From assembly GCF_004116265.1 (NCBI RefSeq), contig NZ_QOUX01000023.1, positions 62,001-126,000 on the forward strand: a stretch of DNA of 64,000 bases, in the 5' to 3' direction. Numbering within the stretch: position 1 is the stretch's first letter; each line of letters starts with the position of its first letter. Shown here in pieces: positions 26,522 through 36,550 of the stretch. A program made the translations under genes and the position numbers. The notes beneath the pieces were generated by a model that was given only the letters and a program-made list of their open reading frames with translations, was not told the origin of the DNA and ran no database searches. This DNA comes from Anaerobacillus alkaliphilus. GTDB lineage: Bacteria > Bacillota > Bacilli > Bacillales > Anaerobacillaceae.

Positions 26522-29500
26522 TTACTTAATTAATTCTAGCTTTTCTAGTAAACGATACAGTACTACCGCCCCTTCAACTCGTCTAGTCTCTTGTTTAGGT
26601 TTGAAGGTTCTTTGCCCAGTTTTTACATCTTCATATCCATTTAGTAACTCAATCGCTGTAGCAATGCCCACATACTCCATCGCAAAACCTGAAATAGATT
26701 GTGAGTCCTTATAAGGAAAACTACCCGAAACGCCTTCTAGTAATTCTGGCTTAACTAACTCAATTGTTCGAATTAGTATTGTCGCCATTTGTTCTCTCGT
26801 AATATTTTCATTTGGATTAAATTTACCAGTGGTATGTCCAAAGACTAGTCCGGCTTTTTTTGCTGCCTCAATTTCCTTCACACCCCAAAATTGCGAACTA
26901 ACATCAGAAAAATCACCCTTATAGTCTTCTAATGGAAGCTCTAATCCACGGGCAATAAGAGCTGTGAATTGTGCTCTTGTCAATTGTGACGCTGGACCAA
27001 AGGTATTATCGTCCATTCCCTTTATCACACCCTTAGCTACTAACAAGTGAATTTGTTCCTTAGCCCATTCATAACCAGCAAGGTCTAAAAACTTCGGAGC
27101 TGGTTTTTCTGGTTGAACTGGTAGTGTCGGTTTCGTAGGCTGAACCGGTTGTGGTGGGTTTATCGGTTGAACTGGTTGCGTCGGTTCTGGTTCTGTTACA
27201 TCAACTTCTTCAACCTCTACTAATCTTACGTTGTCAATTAGGATTGTGTATGGAACAGGTAATTCTGCATCTGCACCTTCTCTACCTAAACCGAACATGA
27301 ATTTTAATTTACCAGAATTCGTAACTTCAACGATAGATTCATATGTCTTCATCGTACTACCTACAGTAAATTCTTGTATACCGGTTCCTTGTAATTCAAC
27401 TCTCGCAATACGTTCATGATCTGATTTCATATCAAATGCCATTTTGTAAATTCCAGCTGGTACTTGAACTTCTTGGAATAATTGTATTTGCCACCATGCC
27501 CAACCAACTTGTTTAATTTCTGCATTTAACACTCCGTCAACAACAGAGAAGTCAGCAAGACCTGCCCAATCTTCATAAACACCTTGGTTGTGAACGTACC
27601 AAGGTTGACCGCTTTCTGGGTTACCAAACTCAGTTGTCGTTTCAAACGTACCATCAACGATTAAGTTATCTCCAATTTCTCTCCATACTTTACCAGTTGG
27701 ATCAAAAGGGTCTATTGGGGCAGTTGGATCTTCTCCAACTTGACTACCATTTAGAACTTCACGAGCACCTTTAACTTCTAATCTTACGTTATCAATAAAG
27801 ATATCGTGACTATCAGTTATGACGCCACCAACCGAACCTAGTAAGAATTTTAATGCCGTTACGTCAGTTGAATTCATATCGAATTGATATTTATAGGTTT
27901 TTGTCTCAGTTGTTAATGCAATTTCTTCTGAGAAATGACGGTGGTAACTAGCATTTTCAACAATAAGCTCAATTTTTCTATCCATCGAAGCACTTCCATC
28001 AAATTGAATGAGGTATGTTAGTCCTTCTTCTAGGGTAATGTTATCTTGGAAAAATTGTACATGCCAAGTATCATTTCCAGTGTGATCAACAGTTATTTTT
28101 GCTTTCCCATCTTCTTCACCAAAAGATGCCTTTGATTGTCCTTCCCAAACACCTTGAACGTGATTGTTCCATCCATCTATTCCATTAGAGAAATCACCAT
28201 TCGTTAACGGAAAATATCGTTCTCTTTCACCTATAACCTCGAACTTTACGTTATCGATTATGACTTCATGACTGCCAATTTCATCAGAACCGACAATTTT
28301 TCCCAATAGAAATTTCATGTCTACTGTATCATCAGTATTCATTACAAATTCAAACGTATATGTTTGCTTAGAATTCGTTAATTCTACTTTTTGGGCAAAA
28401 TAACGATGATAACTTGAATTTTCTAATACTACTTCTACAACTCTATCGACTGTAGATTTAGCTTCAAACTCTACTACATACGTTTGGTTTCCTAAAGCTT
28501 TCAACCCATTTTGCATTAATAGGACATGCCAAGGCTCCCAACCTGTATTAATAATACTAGCTTTAAAAGCACCGTCTACAACATCGACTGTTGCCTCAGA
28601 AGATGGCTCATAAAGCCCATGAATGTGTGTATCCCAATGATTTAATTTGTTTGAGAAATCACCGTTCTTTAATGGAAATGCTTGCTCAACTGTAACACCT
28701 GCATTGTTATTCGTTGTGCGAACCATTTTTACGTTATCAATTACTACATCAATATCATTTCCACCTAAGAAAAAGACTAGTTGTCCTTCTGTGTCTTCTA
28801 CACTTGGCATTACAAAAGATACTTCTTTTGACTCCATAGCCTCATTCAAGGAGACTACTAGATTGCTAGAGTAATTAACGCTACCATCTTTACTTAGCAA
28901 TGCTACTTCAATATTTCTAGCGGCTGCTGCTTTAGCATCAAACGTTAACTTATATTCATCAGTAGGAAGAAGATTTATTCCTTTTTGTACTAGTTTAATA
29001 GATTTAACAATAGAACCACCGTCGATAATTGAAACAGTCAGCTCTCTAGCATCTGGACCAACAGAAGCTGTTGCTTCTGCACCGTCTAGCTCAAAGTTCC
29101 AGTACGTCATACGGTCCATTCTACCTTGATCAAATGTCCCATTGTAAACATGGTTCCCATTTCTTAGAGGTTTCTTTGGCGCTTCTTCATTATAAGGATC
29201 TAATGCATCTACCTCTTCAACTACTACATTACCAATCCACACAGGATTTGAACTCAAACCTAAGTTAAACTCAAGACGTGCACGTGGATCTGTATCATGT
29301 TGCATTTGGAAGATCATTTCATACGATTGAATATCGTTGGATAGCTGATAATCCATATTTGGGGAATACGCTGTCCACCCACGATCTGCCCCACCACCAA
29401 TTTTCACATTGATACTTCGGTTAGTATTCGACTTTGCATCAAAACTTAACTTGTACCATCTACCTTTACCTATCGTAACATTCTGAATTAACTGGATTGA

Positions 29501-30655
29501 ATACGTTTGATTCCCACCATTGGCGATTTCTACTTTTGCAAATCTATCGCTGTTTAACGTATCAATTGAAACTGAACCTAGACCGTTAAACTCTTCTAAG
29601 TTTAAGAAGTTCCAGTAAGTACTGTTCCAATTATTTACGACATCATCGTTCGTTCTTAAAACTGTAAAATTCTTTTCATAGTTATTGTCATACACATAAT
29701 TTCCATCCACTGCTACTTTAGCATCAGCAGGTAATTCTTCTGGCTCAAACACTGGCTCTACTGGTTCTTTGTAATCCCTACCTGTTAATTCATAGACTCT
29801 CACATAATCAACAACCATTTCTCCTGGGAATGGTGTTGTTTCATCAGGATTCCCACCATACCAACCACCAATGGCAAGATTTAAGATTAAGTAGAATTCC
29901 TGATCAAAAGGTGCAGGATATGCGTATTTTGCAGGGTTCCCAGTACTCGTTGTTGACCAATTGTTTAACGTTTGAAATAACACATCATTGACATACCAAC
30001 GGATTTCACCTGGCTCCCACTCAACCGCGTAAACATTCATATCAGTAATGTCACGACCTTCAGGGAAGTAATAATCTTTTGCAGTGTAAGTATTATTTGG
30101 CCACTGTCCACCATAATGAATTGCTCCACCAATATGGTCTGGTCTTCCACCAGCGGCTTCCATAATATCGATTTCACCAGAAGCTGCCCACCCACCGTAT
30201 ACATCGTCTTCCGGCATCATCCAAAATGCTGGCCAATATCCTTGACCTTCTGGAAGGGACATTCTCGCTTCAAACCGACCGTATTTTTGACTAAACTTAC
30301 CTTGGGTGTGAACTTTTCCTGACGTATAATTAAATGTGCCTTGTCGTGGATCTGTATGAGATTTCTTTAGACCCTCTAAAATTAATTTACCATCTTCCAC
30401 ACGCACATTATCTTCATGGTAATACTGTAGTTCTTCATTTCCCCACCCTGGGATAAATGTTTCACCATCATAAAATCCATTACCAGTGTCTATTGTCCAT
30501 TTATCTAAATTTAGCTGGTCTCCTTCAAAGTTATCTTCCCAAACTAATGTCCAATCTTCATTCACTCCAGAAGTACCCTCCGCATTAACAACCATACTAA
30601 AATTAGAAAGAATTAATAGAAAAACTAATAGAATATTAATTGACCTCTTCAACAT
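26522..30655 (-). CDS. Multimodular S-layer-anchored endo-beta-1,3-glucanase / laminarinase (GH16)
   Basis: 1,377 aa from the ATG at 30655, secreted (hydrophobic leader ending near NAEG). GH16 catalytic domain at about 35-290 with GEIDIMEAAG: nucleophile Glu161 and acid/base Glu166, with the extra Met of the laminarinase branch. Then five CBM4/9-like jelly-roll modules at about 317-484, 497-649, 659-809, 814-964 and 994-1149, a Pro-rich linker, and three SLH domains (1187-1377). It would bind the wall polymer through SLH and cut beta-1,3-glucan outside. ATG chosen with GGAGGG 10 nt upstream; the earlier in-frame TTG lies in that site. A LacI-type operator and a MITE lie upstream. Confidence 0.94.
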   Translation of the reverse strand: MLKRSINILLVFLLILSNFSMVVNAEGTSGVNEDWTLVWEDNFEGDQLNLDKWTIDTGNGFYDGETFIPGWGNEELQYYHEDNVRVEDGKLILEGLKKSHTDPRQGTFNYTSGKVHTQGKFSQKYGRFEARMSLPEGQGYWPAFWMMPEDDVYGGWAASGEIDIMEAAGGRPDHIGGAIHYGGQWPNNTYTAKDYYFPEGRDITDMNVYAVEWEPGEIRWYVNDVLFQTLNNWSTTSTGNPAKYAYPAPFDQEFYLILNLAIGGWYGGNPDETTPFPGEMVVDYVRVYELTGRDYKEPVEPVFEPEELPADAKVAVDGNYVYDNNYEKNFTVLRTNDDVVNNWNSTYWNFLNLEEFNGLGSVSIDTLNSDRFAKVEIANGGNQTYSIQLIQNVTIGKGRWYKLSFDAKSNTNRSINVKIGGGADRGWTAYSPNMDYQLSNDIQSYEMIFQMQHDTDPRARLEFNLGLSSNPVWIGNVVVEEVDALDPYNEEAPKKPLRNGNHVYNGTFDQGRMDRMTYWNFELDGAEATASVGPDARELTVSIIDGGSIVKSIKLVQKGINLLPTDEYKLTFDAKAAAARNIEVALLSKDGSVNYSSNLVVSLNEAMESKEVSFVMPSVEDTEGQLVFFLGGNDIDVVIDNVKMVRTTNNNAGVTVEQAFPLKNGDFSNKLNHWDTHIHGLYEPSSEATVDVVDGAFKASIINTGWEPWHVLLMQNGLKALGNQTYVVEFEAKSTVDRVVEVVLENSSYHRYFAQKVELTNSKQTYTFEFVMNTDDTVDMKFLLGKIVGSDEIGSHEVIIDNVKFEVIGERERYFPLTNGDFSNGIDGWNNHVQGVWEGQSKASFGEEDGKAKITVDHTGNDTWHVQFFQDNITLEEGLTYLIQFDGSASMDRKIELIVENASYHRHFSEEIALTTETKTYKYQFDMNSTDVTALKFLLGSVGGVITDSHDIFIDNVRLEVKGAREVLNGSQVGEDPTAPIDPFDPTGKVWREIGDNLIVDGTFETTTEFGNPESGQPWYVHNQGVYEDWAGLADFSVVDGVLNAEIKQVGWAWWQIQLFQEVQVPAGIYKMAFDMKSDHERIARVELQGTGIQEFTVGSTMKTYESIVEVTNSGKLKFMFGLGREGADAELPVPYTILIDNVRLVEVEEVDVTEPEPTQPVQPINPPQPVQPTKPTLPVQPEKPAPKFLDLAGYEWAKEQIHLLVAKGVIKGMDDNTFGPASQLTRAQFTALIARGLELPLEDYKGDFSDVSSQFWGVKEIEAAKKAGLVFGHTTGKFNPNENITREQMATILIRTIELVKPELLEGVSGSFPYKDSQSISGFAMEYVGIATAIELLNGYEDVKTGQRTFKPKQETRRVEGAVVLYRLLEKLELIK

Positions 30656-30767
30656 AAATTGACTTCCCTCCAATTTAAAAATAAATTTTTAGATCAATGT
30701 TAAGAATAACGAACAAAATCACCTCCTTAACTACCTAAATCCTTATATGAGTGTGGATCATAGCTGT

Positions 30768-30944
30768 TTAAACAAGGCTCTTTTCGTAAACATTGTGGCT
30801 TTTTACCCTAAAATAATCGGAAAAATACCCTAGATGAAGATATCAGCCAATAAATTATGTAAGAAAAGAGCAATACTGACTTACATAGTTGTGAATTCTT
30901 AGTATTTTTAAAGCAACAAACTTTGCGAAAACAGCCTTAAACAA
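30768..30944 (+). mobile_element. MITE-like element copy B (161 bp) with 8-bp target duplication
   Basis: The element spans 30776-30936, from GGCTCTTTTCGTAAA to TTTGCGAAAACAGCC. It is flanked on both sides by TTAAACAA (30768-30775, 30937-30944). It lies between the GH16 start and the operator at 30949-30962, so it has separated the operator from the gene by 161 bp. Confidence 0.92.
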
Positions 30945-30948
30945 AGAA

Positions 30949-30962
30949 CGAAAGCGCTTTCG
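30949..30962. promoter_or_regulatory. LacI-type operator upstream of GH16
   Basis: CGAAAGCGCTTTCG, a perfect palindrome, identical to the sites at the LacI gene. Probably bound by the local LacI regulator and perhaps CcpA. Confidence 0.7.
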
Positions 30963-30977
30963 GAAATATGTAAGAGT

Positions 30978-31001
30978 AGTAGGTAGGTAAAATAACTACC
31001 T
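30978..31001 (-). terminator. Hairpin after the glucan phosphorylase gene
   Basis: TAGGTAGGTA pairs with TACCTACCTA around AAATAAC. It is GC-moderate and without a long T run, but directly follows the phosphorylase stop. Confidence 0.6.
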
Positions 31002-31013
31002 ACCTAATGCAAC

Positions 31014-34000
31014 TTAATTTAACGTAACAACCATTTTTCTTACTTTCCCATTTCTGATATCTTCAGCATGGACCCCTCTTATTGTGCTTCCTTCAACAAT
31101 AATGGTCTCTCCATTGCTATAGGTTAATACGTATTCTGTAGGTGAGACTTTGTCACTTCCGTAAGTGTCTAGCTTCTTACTATTTACATACGTAATATCG
31201 CAAGATCCAAGGAACGTAAATGAAACTTCACCATTTTCTGTGAACATCCAGCTTGGTAATATTGGAGATAGTTGAACAGTAAGTTCTTCGTTTTCAAACG
31301 TAAATGGTTTTCCACCAGTCATCATGACGAACCACATATTCATAAATTCAATCGTTGAACCACTTAACCTTGATACAAAGCCACGTCCGTGTAGCTTAGG
31401 ATTAGGATTTGCACTACTTGCAATGAACGAGCTATTCTCAAGTGTACTTCTTCCATATACTTTCGGATCTAGGAATGGGATTAACGCTGTTTTCATATCA
31501 TCGTAAAATTCCTTGGCTAATCCTGACTTAAGTGTTGCTAACAAATACTTATATTCCATATGCAAGAAGACCGATTCGTTTTCTAACCATCCAGGTGTAA
31601 AGGCGTTTGCGCGTCCAAGTTCATTTGGCTCTTCTTGAATTGACATTGACGTTTTGTACATACCTAACTTGTTATCATATATATCAGATGCACGAACAGC
31701 TTCATAAATCTTTTTCGCTTCTTGTTGATCTTCTGTCAATTTTAATGATTTAACGACGCCCTCAAGAAACGGCGTTACTGCTTTCGGTGTCCACTCTAGC
31801 TCTGAGATCGCTGGCACGCCCTGGTCTAAACGGTTCTTTGGTTCAAAGTAGAAGTACGTAGGAACAAGCTCTCCATTATAAGAACGAACTCGCTCAATTC
31901 CTTTCTCTACTCTCGCCTTAAGAATTTGACTCATTTCTTTCACTTCATCTACCGTGTATATAGACTCTTCACCACTAATGCCTTGATAAATCGTCTCACG
32001 GTAGTTCTCTCTAAGTGTAGAAACCTCATGCCAATACTCGTCTTCATTAATCGCTAAAGTTTCGACTTTCTTAATTGCGTTTACGACGCCGTTTAAGAAA
32101 TCAGCTGCTTCAATCGGAAGTGCTACTTTCTCTTTACTATCTACATCTAAAAGTATGTCAAATAGACGTTTTACTTCGAATAATTCTGATGTACTAGCAC
32201 CAATCATACCTGGTAAACCATTTAAAGAATCGTTCCAACCAGGTTTATCTGCTTCCATCTCAACGCCTAATCCCATTGGGGCTAATGTGGCGGTTTTTAC
32301 AAGACCAAGAAGGAATAACTTAGAATAAAGTGTCGTTTTATAAACTTCACCTTGCCCTCGCTTATCTTTCACCCACAATACACCATTATTTTGTGCAGCT
32401 TCATGCTCTTTCTGTTTATCTTCATAGATGGCACCGTACTGACGTAATTTCCCATTGTTAATAACGTATTTTTCCTCACGTTCCTTAACTCTAGCTGGGC
32501 TTTCAAAGTATTGATAATCTTTGTTAAAATATAATTCTTCCATTTTATCTGGATAAATTGCTAAATAACTTTCAATTAAATCAAGGTTATATGTCCAGTG
32601 ATCCATCCAGTATCCTTCGCCAAATTCAGCTTGGAATAAATGATCTGATACACTCAATACAGCCGTTAAAAACTCATCAAAGGACGTCAACAACAATACT
32701 TTTTCACCCTCTAAGAAGTGTTTAAGTTCTCCTGGAGTGTAAGAAGAATGGAAAAACTCCCTTACCTTTTCTTCAAATTCCTTTGTTACATAAGGGCTAA
32801 AATCAAACGATATATGATCAATTGAAAATCTAACACCTTTAACTCCAAGTGGATTATATCCATCCAGTTGAATTAAGTTCATAAACATTTTTACATTGTA
32901 GTCCTTTACTCTTGGCTCAAAAAAGACATCACAACGTCGATTCTGGTTGATATCGCGGTAGTTACCGTTTCCTTGAGAATAATAAGTAGGACTAAGTGAA
33001 AAGAAGTTATAATCTCTTTCTAAGTCACCATGCTTACGTGAATAAAGATAGTATAAATTTTGTTTATCTTCTTTTTCGAACACGAACGGGAATCCCCCAC
33101 GTAAGCCATTGTCTAAATAACTTTGACGACTATAAGCATCAAAAAGCGGTTGCCCTGTTTTAGCTTTAATCGGTGCCGTAATTTGGTCAGTAATCGTTGC
33201 TGCAATTTCTTGCATTTCTCGTAAGCGAGGAATTGTTATTTTCTCCTTTACATACGAATTGACCGTTGCAAGGTTACTAGCATGACCTACGACTGTATAT
33301 ATTTCCAACTCTTCATTTGGCGCGAGGTTAACGTTTACAGCTGTAAAACCACCGGAAACTTTATTTGTTGTCTGTTCTTCTTTTGCAACTAACTTTTCAA
33401 TGCTTTCATTGAGGAAGTTTATCGGCGCTTGGAGAGTTGTATCTGTTCCAAAAATGATATCACGATCAACAATTGGTTTGCCTAAGGTTTCCTCGCCACG
33501 GTAAGAAATAAGGCTCATAAAGAAGTTTCCTTTGTGGACTTCTTTTACTTCTGCCGTGTCTTCCATACTCCCTCTTAACCTATAGAATGGAATGTTGTTT
33601 TCCAAATTATAGACATCAAACCAGCTCTTGATTGTATTCCCTAATTCTTTATATGCTGCATTCGGTACGCCACTCGGGAATACACTAGGTAATCCATCTA
33701 ACAACTCAAAACGTCTCTCTTTATTAGAAGTGTTTATAAATGTCACATGACGAACGAGACCTGCTACTGGTGATTGTGGAAGAGTAAAATACTCAACCTT
33801 CATTTTTACTTCATGTATTTCATTCAAATATTCTAAGGCAAGTTTATTCTCTGAGATCTCCATAACTTCTAGTTGATTCCCTTGATGTGTCGAGAATGGT
33901 TCTAAAAACGTCGATTGGTTGCCCTCAATGATTTTGATAAACGTTCGAAATCCTTGAACCTGAACAAGTTGATACGATTTATCTGCAGGTAAAAACTCCA

Positions 34001-34178
34001 TAATTGCATGATCTTTATCTTGAACACCAAAGCTTGCAATCCCTTGACCACGATTAACATAAAATACCCACATCGGGATGCCGTCTACACCAGCAATCCC
34101 AGGTAAAAAACTAGAAAATGTTGGGCGTTGTTGAAATTGTTGTATTTGAAAACTTTGATTTTCATTAAGTGAATACAT
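31014..34178 (-). CDS. Beta-glucan phosphorylase of the GH94/GH149/GH161 group, probably beta-1,3-glucan phosphorylase
   Basis: 1,054 aa, no signal peptide, cytoplasmic. The start FSSFLPGIAGVDGIPMWVFY with NRGQGIASFGVQDKDHAIME is the N-terminal sandwich of inverting phosphorylases. The catalytic Asp is likely Asp650 in KPGWNDSLNGLPG, matching the GWND motif of cellobiose phosphorylases. Length and ends suit GH161 or GH149 better than the roughly 800-aa GH94 enzymes. These release alpha-glucose-1-phosphate from beta-1,3-gluco-oligosaccharides. The neighbours (GH16 laminarinase, GH1, importer, phosphoglucomutase) fit that role. The group is seen from sequence; the exact family and linkage are inferred. 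GGAGG precedes the ATG and an operator lies about 155 bp upstream. Confidence 0.82.
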   Translation of the reverse strand: MYSLNENQSFQIQQFQQRPTFSSFLPGIAGVDGIPMWVFYVNRGQGIASFGVQDKDHAIMEFLPADKSYQLVQVQGFRTFIKIIEGNQSTFLEPFSTHQGNQLEVMEISENKLALEYLNEIHEVKMKVEYFTLPQSPVAGLVRHVTFINTSNKERRFELLDGLPSVFPSGVPNAAYKELGNTIKSWFDVYNLENNIPFYRLRGSMEDTAEVKEVHKGNFFMSLISYRGEETLGKPIVDRDIIFGTDTTLQAPINFLNESIEKLVAKEEQTTNKVSGGFTAVNVNLAPNEELEIYTVVGHASNLATVNSYVKEKITIPRLREMQEIAATITDQITAPIKAKTGQPLFDAYSRQSYLDNGLRGGFPFVFEKEDKQNLYYLYSRKHGDLERDYNFFSLSPTYYSQGNGNYRDINQNRRCDVFFEPRVKDYNVKMFMNLIQLDGYNPLGVKGVRFSIDHISFDFSPYVTKEFEEKVREFFHSSYTPGELKHFLEGEKVLLLTSFDEFLTAVLSVSDHLFQAEFGEGYWMDHWTYNLDLIESYLAIYPDKMEELYFNKDYQYFESPARVKEREEKYVINNGKLRQYGAIYEDKQKEHEAAQNNGVLWVKDKRGQGEVYKTTLYSKLFLLGLVKTATLAPMGLGVEMEADKPGWNDSLNGLPGMIGASTSELFEVKRLFDILLDVDSKEKVALPIEAADFLNGVVNAIKKVETLAINEDEYWHEVSTLRENYRETIYQGISGEESIYTVDEVKEMSQILKARVEKGIERVRSYNGELVPTYFYFEPKNRLDQGVPAISELEWTPKAVTPFLEGVVKSLKLTEDQQEAKKIYEAVRASDIYDNKLGMYKTSMSIQEEPNELGRANAFTPGWLENESVFLHMEYKYLLATLKSGLAKEFYDDMKTALIPFLDPKVYGRSTLENSSFIASSANPNPKLHGRGFVSRLSGSTIEFMNMWFVMMTGGKPFTFENEELTVQLSPILPSWMFTENGEVSFTFLGSCDITYVNSKKLDTYGSDKVSPTEYVLTYSNGETIIVEGSTIRGVHAEDIRNGKVRKMVVTLN

Positions 34179-34206
34179 GTTAGTCCTCCAAATTGCGATA
34201 TTTAAA

Positions 34207-34220
34207 GGCTCTTTTCGTAC
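34207..34220 (+). repeat. Solitary MITE-end-like sequence
   Basis: GGCTCTTTTCGTAC matches the first 13 bases of the MITE terminal repeat but no body or second end follows. It may be a deletion remnant in the phosphorylase promoter region, or chance. Confidence 0.35.
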
Positions 34221-34331
34221 CTTTAGCTTAATAAATATAATGAAATGACTAAATAATAGAAAGTGTCCGTTTGTGTGTCTGCGAGGATCGGAACATCACA
34301 GAAATCGCTAATCCTCATTACTTTTCCACAC

Positions 34332-34345
34332 CGAAAGCGCTTTGG
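34332..34345. promoter_or_regulatory. LacI-type operator upstream of the phosphorylase
   Basis: CGAAAGCGCTTTGG, one mismatch from the perfect palindrome, immediately after the GH1 stop codon and upstream of the phosphorylase gene. Confidence 0.65.
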
Positions 34346-34348
34346 AAA

Positions 34349-35683
34349 CTAGAGACTTCTTTGCTTTACAATTTGTTGGTAACGTTTCGCACTGTCTTTC
34401 CAATACCTTTGTTGTGTCTCGAAATCAACATAAATAATTCCAAATCGTTTTTCATAGCCAAATGCCCACTCAAAATTATCGAAAAGCGACCAGAGAAAAT
34501 AGCCGGCCATGTTCATGCCTTCTTCATCTAGCTCACGAACTGCATTTATGTGTTTCTCAACATAGTCTGTTCTCTCTTTATCGTGGACACTTCCATCTGC
34601 CTCTAAAACATCGTCATACGCCGCTCCATTTTCAGTGATGTAAATTGGCAGATCTGTATATTCACGTCTTAGACGGTGAATTAATTCTTTAAACTCTTTT
34701 GGAGAAACATCCCAACCCATTCCAGTTTTAGGATAATCGGAATAAGCAGAAGTAAAGAGGAAATTACTTGTTCCGTCATATTCAACAAGTGCACGATTAT
34801 AGTAGTTAATTCCAAAGAAATCACACTCAACTGAGATTGTCTCCAAATCGCCTGTCTTAATAAAGCTAAAATCATGAACCGAGTTTGAGAAAAGGTTGAC
34901 CATATCTAATGGATAGCTTCCTTTAAAAATCGGATCTAAAAACCAGCGATTTGTATAACCATCTATGTTATTACTAGCTACTTGATCATTAAATGAGTCA
35001 GTTGCTGGATACGTTGGCGATAGATTTAATGTAATACCAACCGGAGTATTAGATTGAAACTTCTCTTTTAAAAGTTTCACCGCTTTTCCATGAGATAAGA
35101 GGATGTGATGTGCTGCTTTTAAACCCTCTTCAACGTTTTTATGACCTGGGGCATGATGTCCTTGAATATAACTTAAGAAGCTAGCGCACCACGGCTCGTT
35201 ATGAGTGATCCATGAATAAACGTATTCATCTAGCTCCTCAAAGCATTTTTCTGCAAATTCAATAAACCATGAAACAGAATCTCTACTCACCCAGCCACCT
35301 TTCTCATGTGCCCACATCGGTAAATCCCAGTGATAAAGAGTTACCATTGGCTTTATTCCGGCTTTCAACAACTCAGAAATTAACGACTTATAAAAATTCA
35401 TTCCTTCTTCGTTATATACACCTTCTTGAGGGAAAATTCTTGGCCATGCAATTGAAAGACGGTAAGAATCAACACCTAACTCTTTAATAAGCTGAACATC
35501 GTCTACATAACGGTGGTAGTGATCACAAGCAACATCACCAGTATCACCATTGATCACCTTTCCAGGAGTTCTAGCAAATGTATCCCAAATTGATAGGGAA
35601 CGCTCTCCTTCATTATAAGCTCCTTCTATTTGATAGGACGAAGTTGCTGTCCCAAAAATAAATTCTTTCTTAAACTGTGACAT
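34349..35683 (-). CDS. GH1 6-phospho/beta-glucosidase family enzyme, probably beta-glucosidase
   Basis: 444 aa, the normal GH1 length. Starts FIFGTATSSYQIEGAYNEG; acid/base Glu163 in THNEPWC; nucleophile Glu351 in YITENGAAYDD; C-terminal SLFDNFEWAFGYEKRFGI. The E-W-x-x-G-Y pattern in the aglycone loop is typical of true beta-glucosidases, not phospho-beta-glucosidases, which fits an ABC (non-PTS) importer. Cytoplasmic. ATG at 35683 chosen: GAGG lies 8 nt upstream, and the earlier GTG is part of that site. It is the last gene of the importer operon. Confidence 0.94.
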   Translation of the reverse strand: MSQFKKEFIFGTATSSYQIEGAYNEGERSLSIWDTFARTPGKVINGDTGDVACDHYHRYVDDVQLIKELGVDSYRLSIAWPRIFPQEGVYNEEGMNFYKSLISELLKAGIKPMVTLYHWDLPMWAHEKGGWVSRDSVSWFIEFAEKCFEELDEYVYSWITHNEPWCASFLSYIQGHHAPGHKNVEEGLKAAHHILLSHGKAVKLLKEKFQSNTPVGITLNLSPTYPATDSFNDQVASNNIDGYTNRWFLDPIFKGSYPLDMVNLFSNSVHDFSFIKTGDLETISVECDFFGINYYNRALVEYDGTSNFLFTSAYSDYPKTGMGWDVSPKEFKELIHRLRREYTDLPIYITENGAAYDDVLEADGSVHDKERTDYVEKHINAVRELDEEGMNMAGYFLWSLFDNFEWAFGYEKRFGIIYVDFETQQRYWKDSAKRYQQIVKQRSL

Positions 35684-35707
35684 AATTGACACCTCTTCTA
35701 TAAGTCG

Positions 35708-36538
35708 TTATTCTTTTACTGATCCTGCTGAAATACTGCTGATAATGTACTTAGATAAGAATAAAAACATAATCATAATTGGTACTACTGAAATGGCAAT
35801 ACCAAGATACATAGCGCCAATATTTGACTCTACCTGTGAACCTCTTAAAGCCCCCATCATAACTGGCAAAGTATATTTACTTGGTGTAAATAGAACAACA
35901 AGTGGGAGAATGTAATTATTCCATGAACCAATGAAAGTAAAAATCCCCATTGTCGCAATCGCCGGCATCATAATTGGAATACCAATTTGGTGGAAAATTC
36001 TAAGCTCACCTGCTCCATCAATCCTTGCTGCTTCAAGTAATGATGGGTGTAAGGTTGATACTACAAACTGCCGTAAAAAGAACACTGTAAACGGAGCTGC
36101 AATAGAAGGAACAATTAATGGAATATAGCTATCAAGAATTCCTAGTGTTTTCGCTAAATCATAAAACCCAATTAAACCCAATTGACCTGGCACCATCATT
36201 AGTACTAATACTGAAACAAATAAGGCGTTACTGCCTTTAAACTTATATACTGCAAAACCATATGCTGTTAATGCAGAAAAATATGAACTTAACACTGTAA
36301 CACTGATAGCAATAAATAAACTATTTCTAAAACCTTTCCAAACATCCATATAACTTAATAGCACGTTATAGTTATCAAGTAATGATCTGCTTGGCAACAG
36401 CGTAAAACCATTTCGAAGAATTTCCGCTGTTGAGCGCGTTGCATTAATAATCATCATATAAAACGGTATGAAGCTAATAATTAATAGAATAATTAATAGG
36501 GCATAAAGAATACCTTTTACGATGCCTCTTTTACTCAC
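35708..36538 (-). CDS. CUT1 sugar ABC transporter permease (MalG type), glucan locus
   Basis: 276 aa, six membrane helices, EAA loop LLEAARIDGAGELRIFHQIG, C-terminus SSISAGSVKE. It pairs with the MalF-type subunit encoded 12 nt upstream. Cargo is probably laminari-oligosaccharides by context. The operon has no ATPase gene. Confidence 0.93.
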   Translation of the reverse strand: MSKRGIVKGILYALLIILLIISFIPFYMMIINATRSTAEILRNGFTLLPSRSLLDNYNVLLSYMDVWKGFRNSLFIAISVTVLSSYFSALTAYGFAVYKFKGSNALFVSVLVLMMVPGQLGLIGFYDLAKTLGILDSYIPLIVPSIAAPFTVFFLRQFVVSTLHPSLLEAARIDGAGELRIFHQIGIPIMMPAIATMGIFTFIGSWNNYILPLVVLFTPSKYTLPVMMGALRGSQVESNIGAMYLGIAISVVPIMIMFLFLSKYIISSISAGSVKE

Positions 36539-36550
36539 TGTTGTTCACCC

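Noticed and set aside
34207-34220. A seventh MITE copy at the phosphorylase promoter
   Set aside because: Only the first 13 bases of the end match. There is no body, second end or duplication, so it is kept only as a possible remnant.
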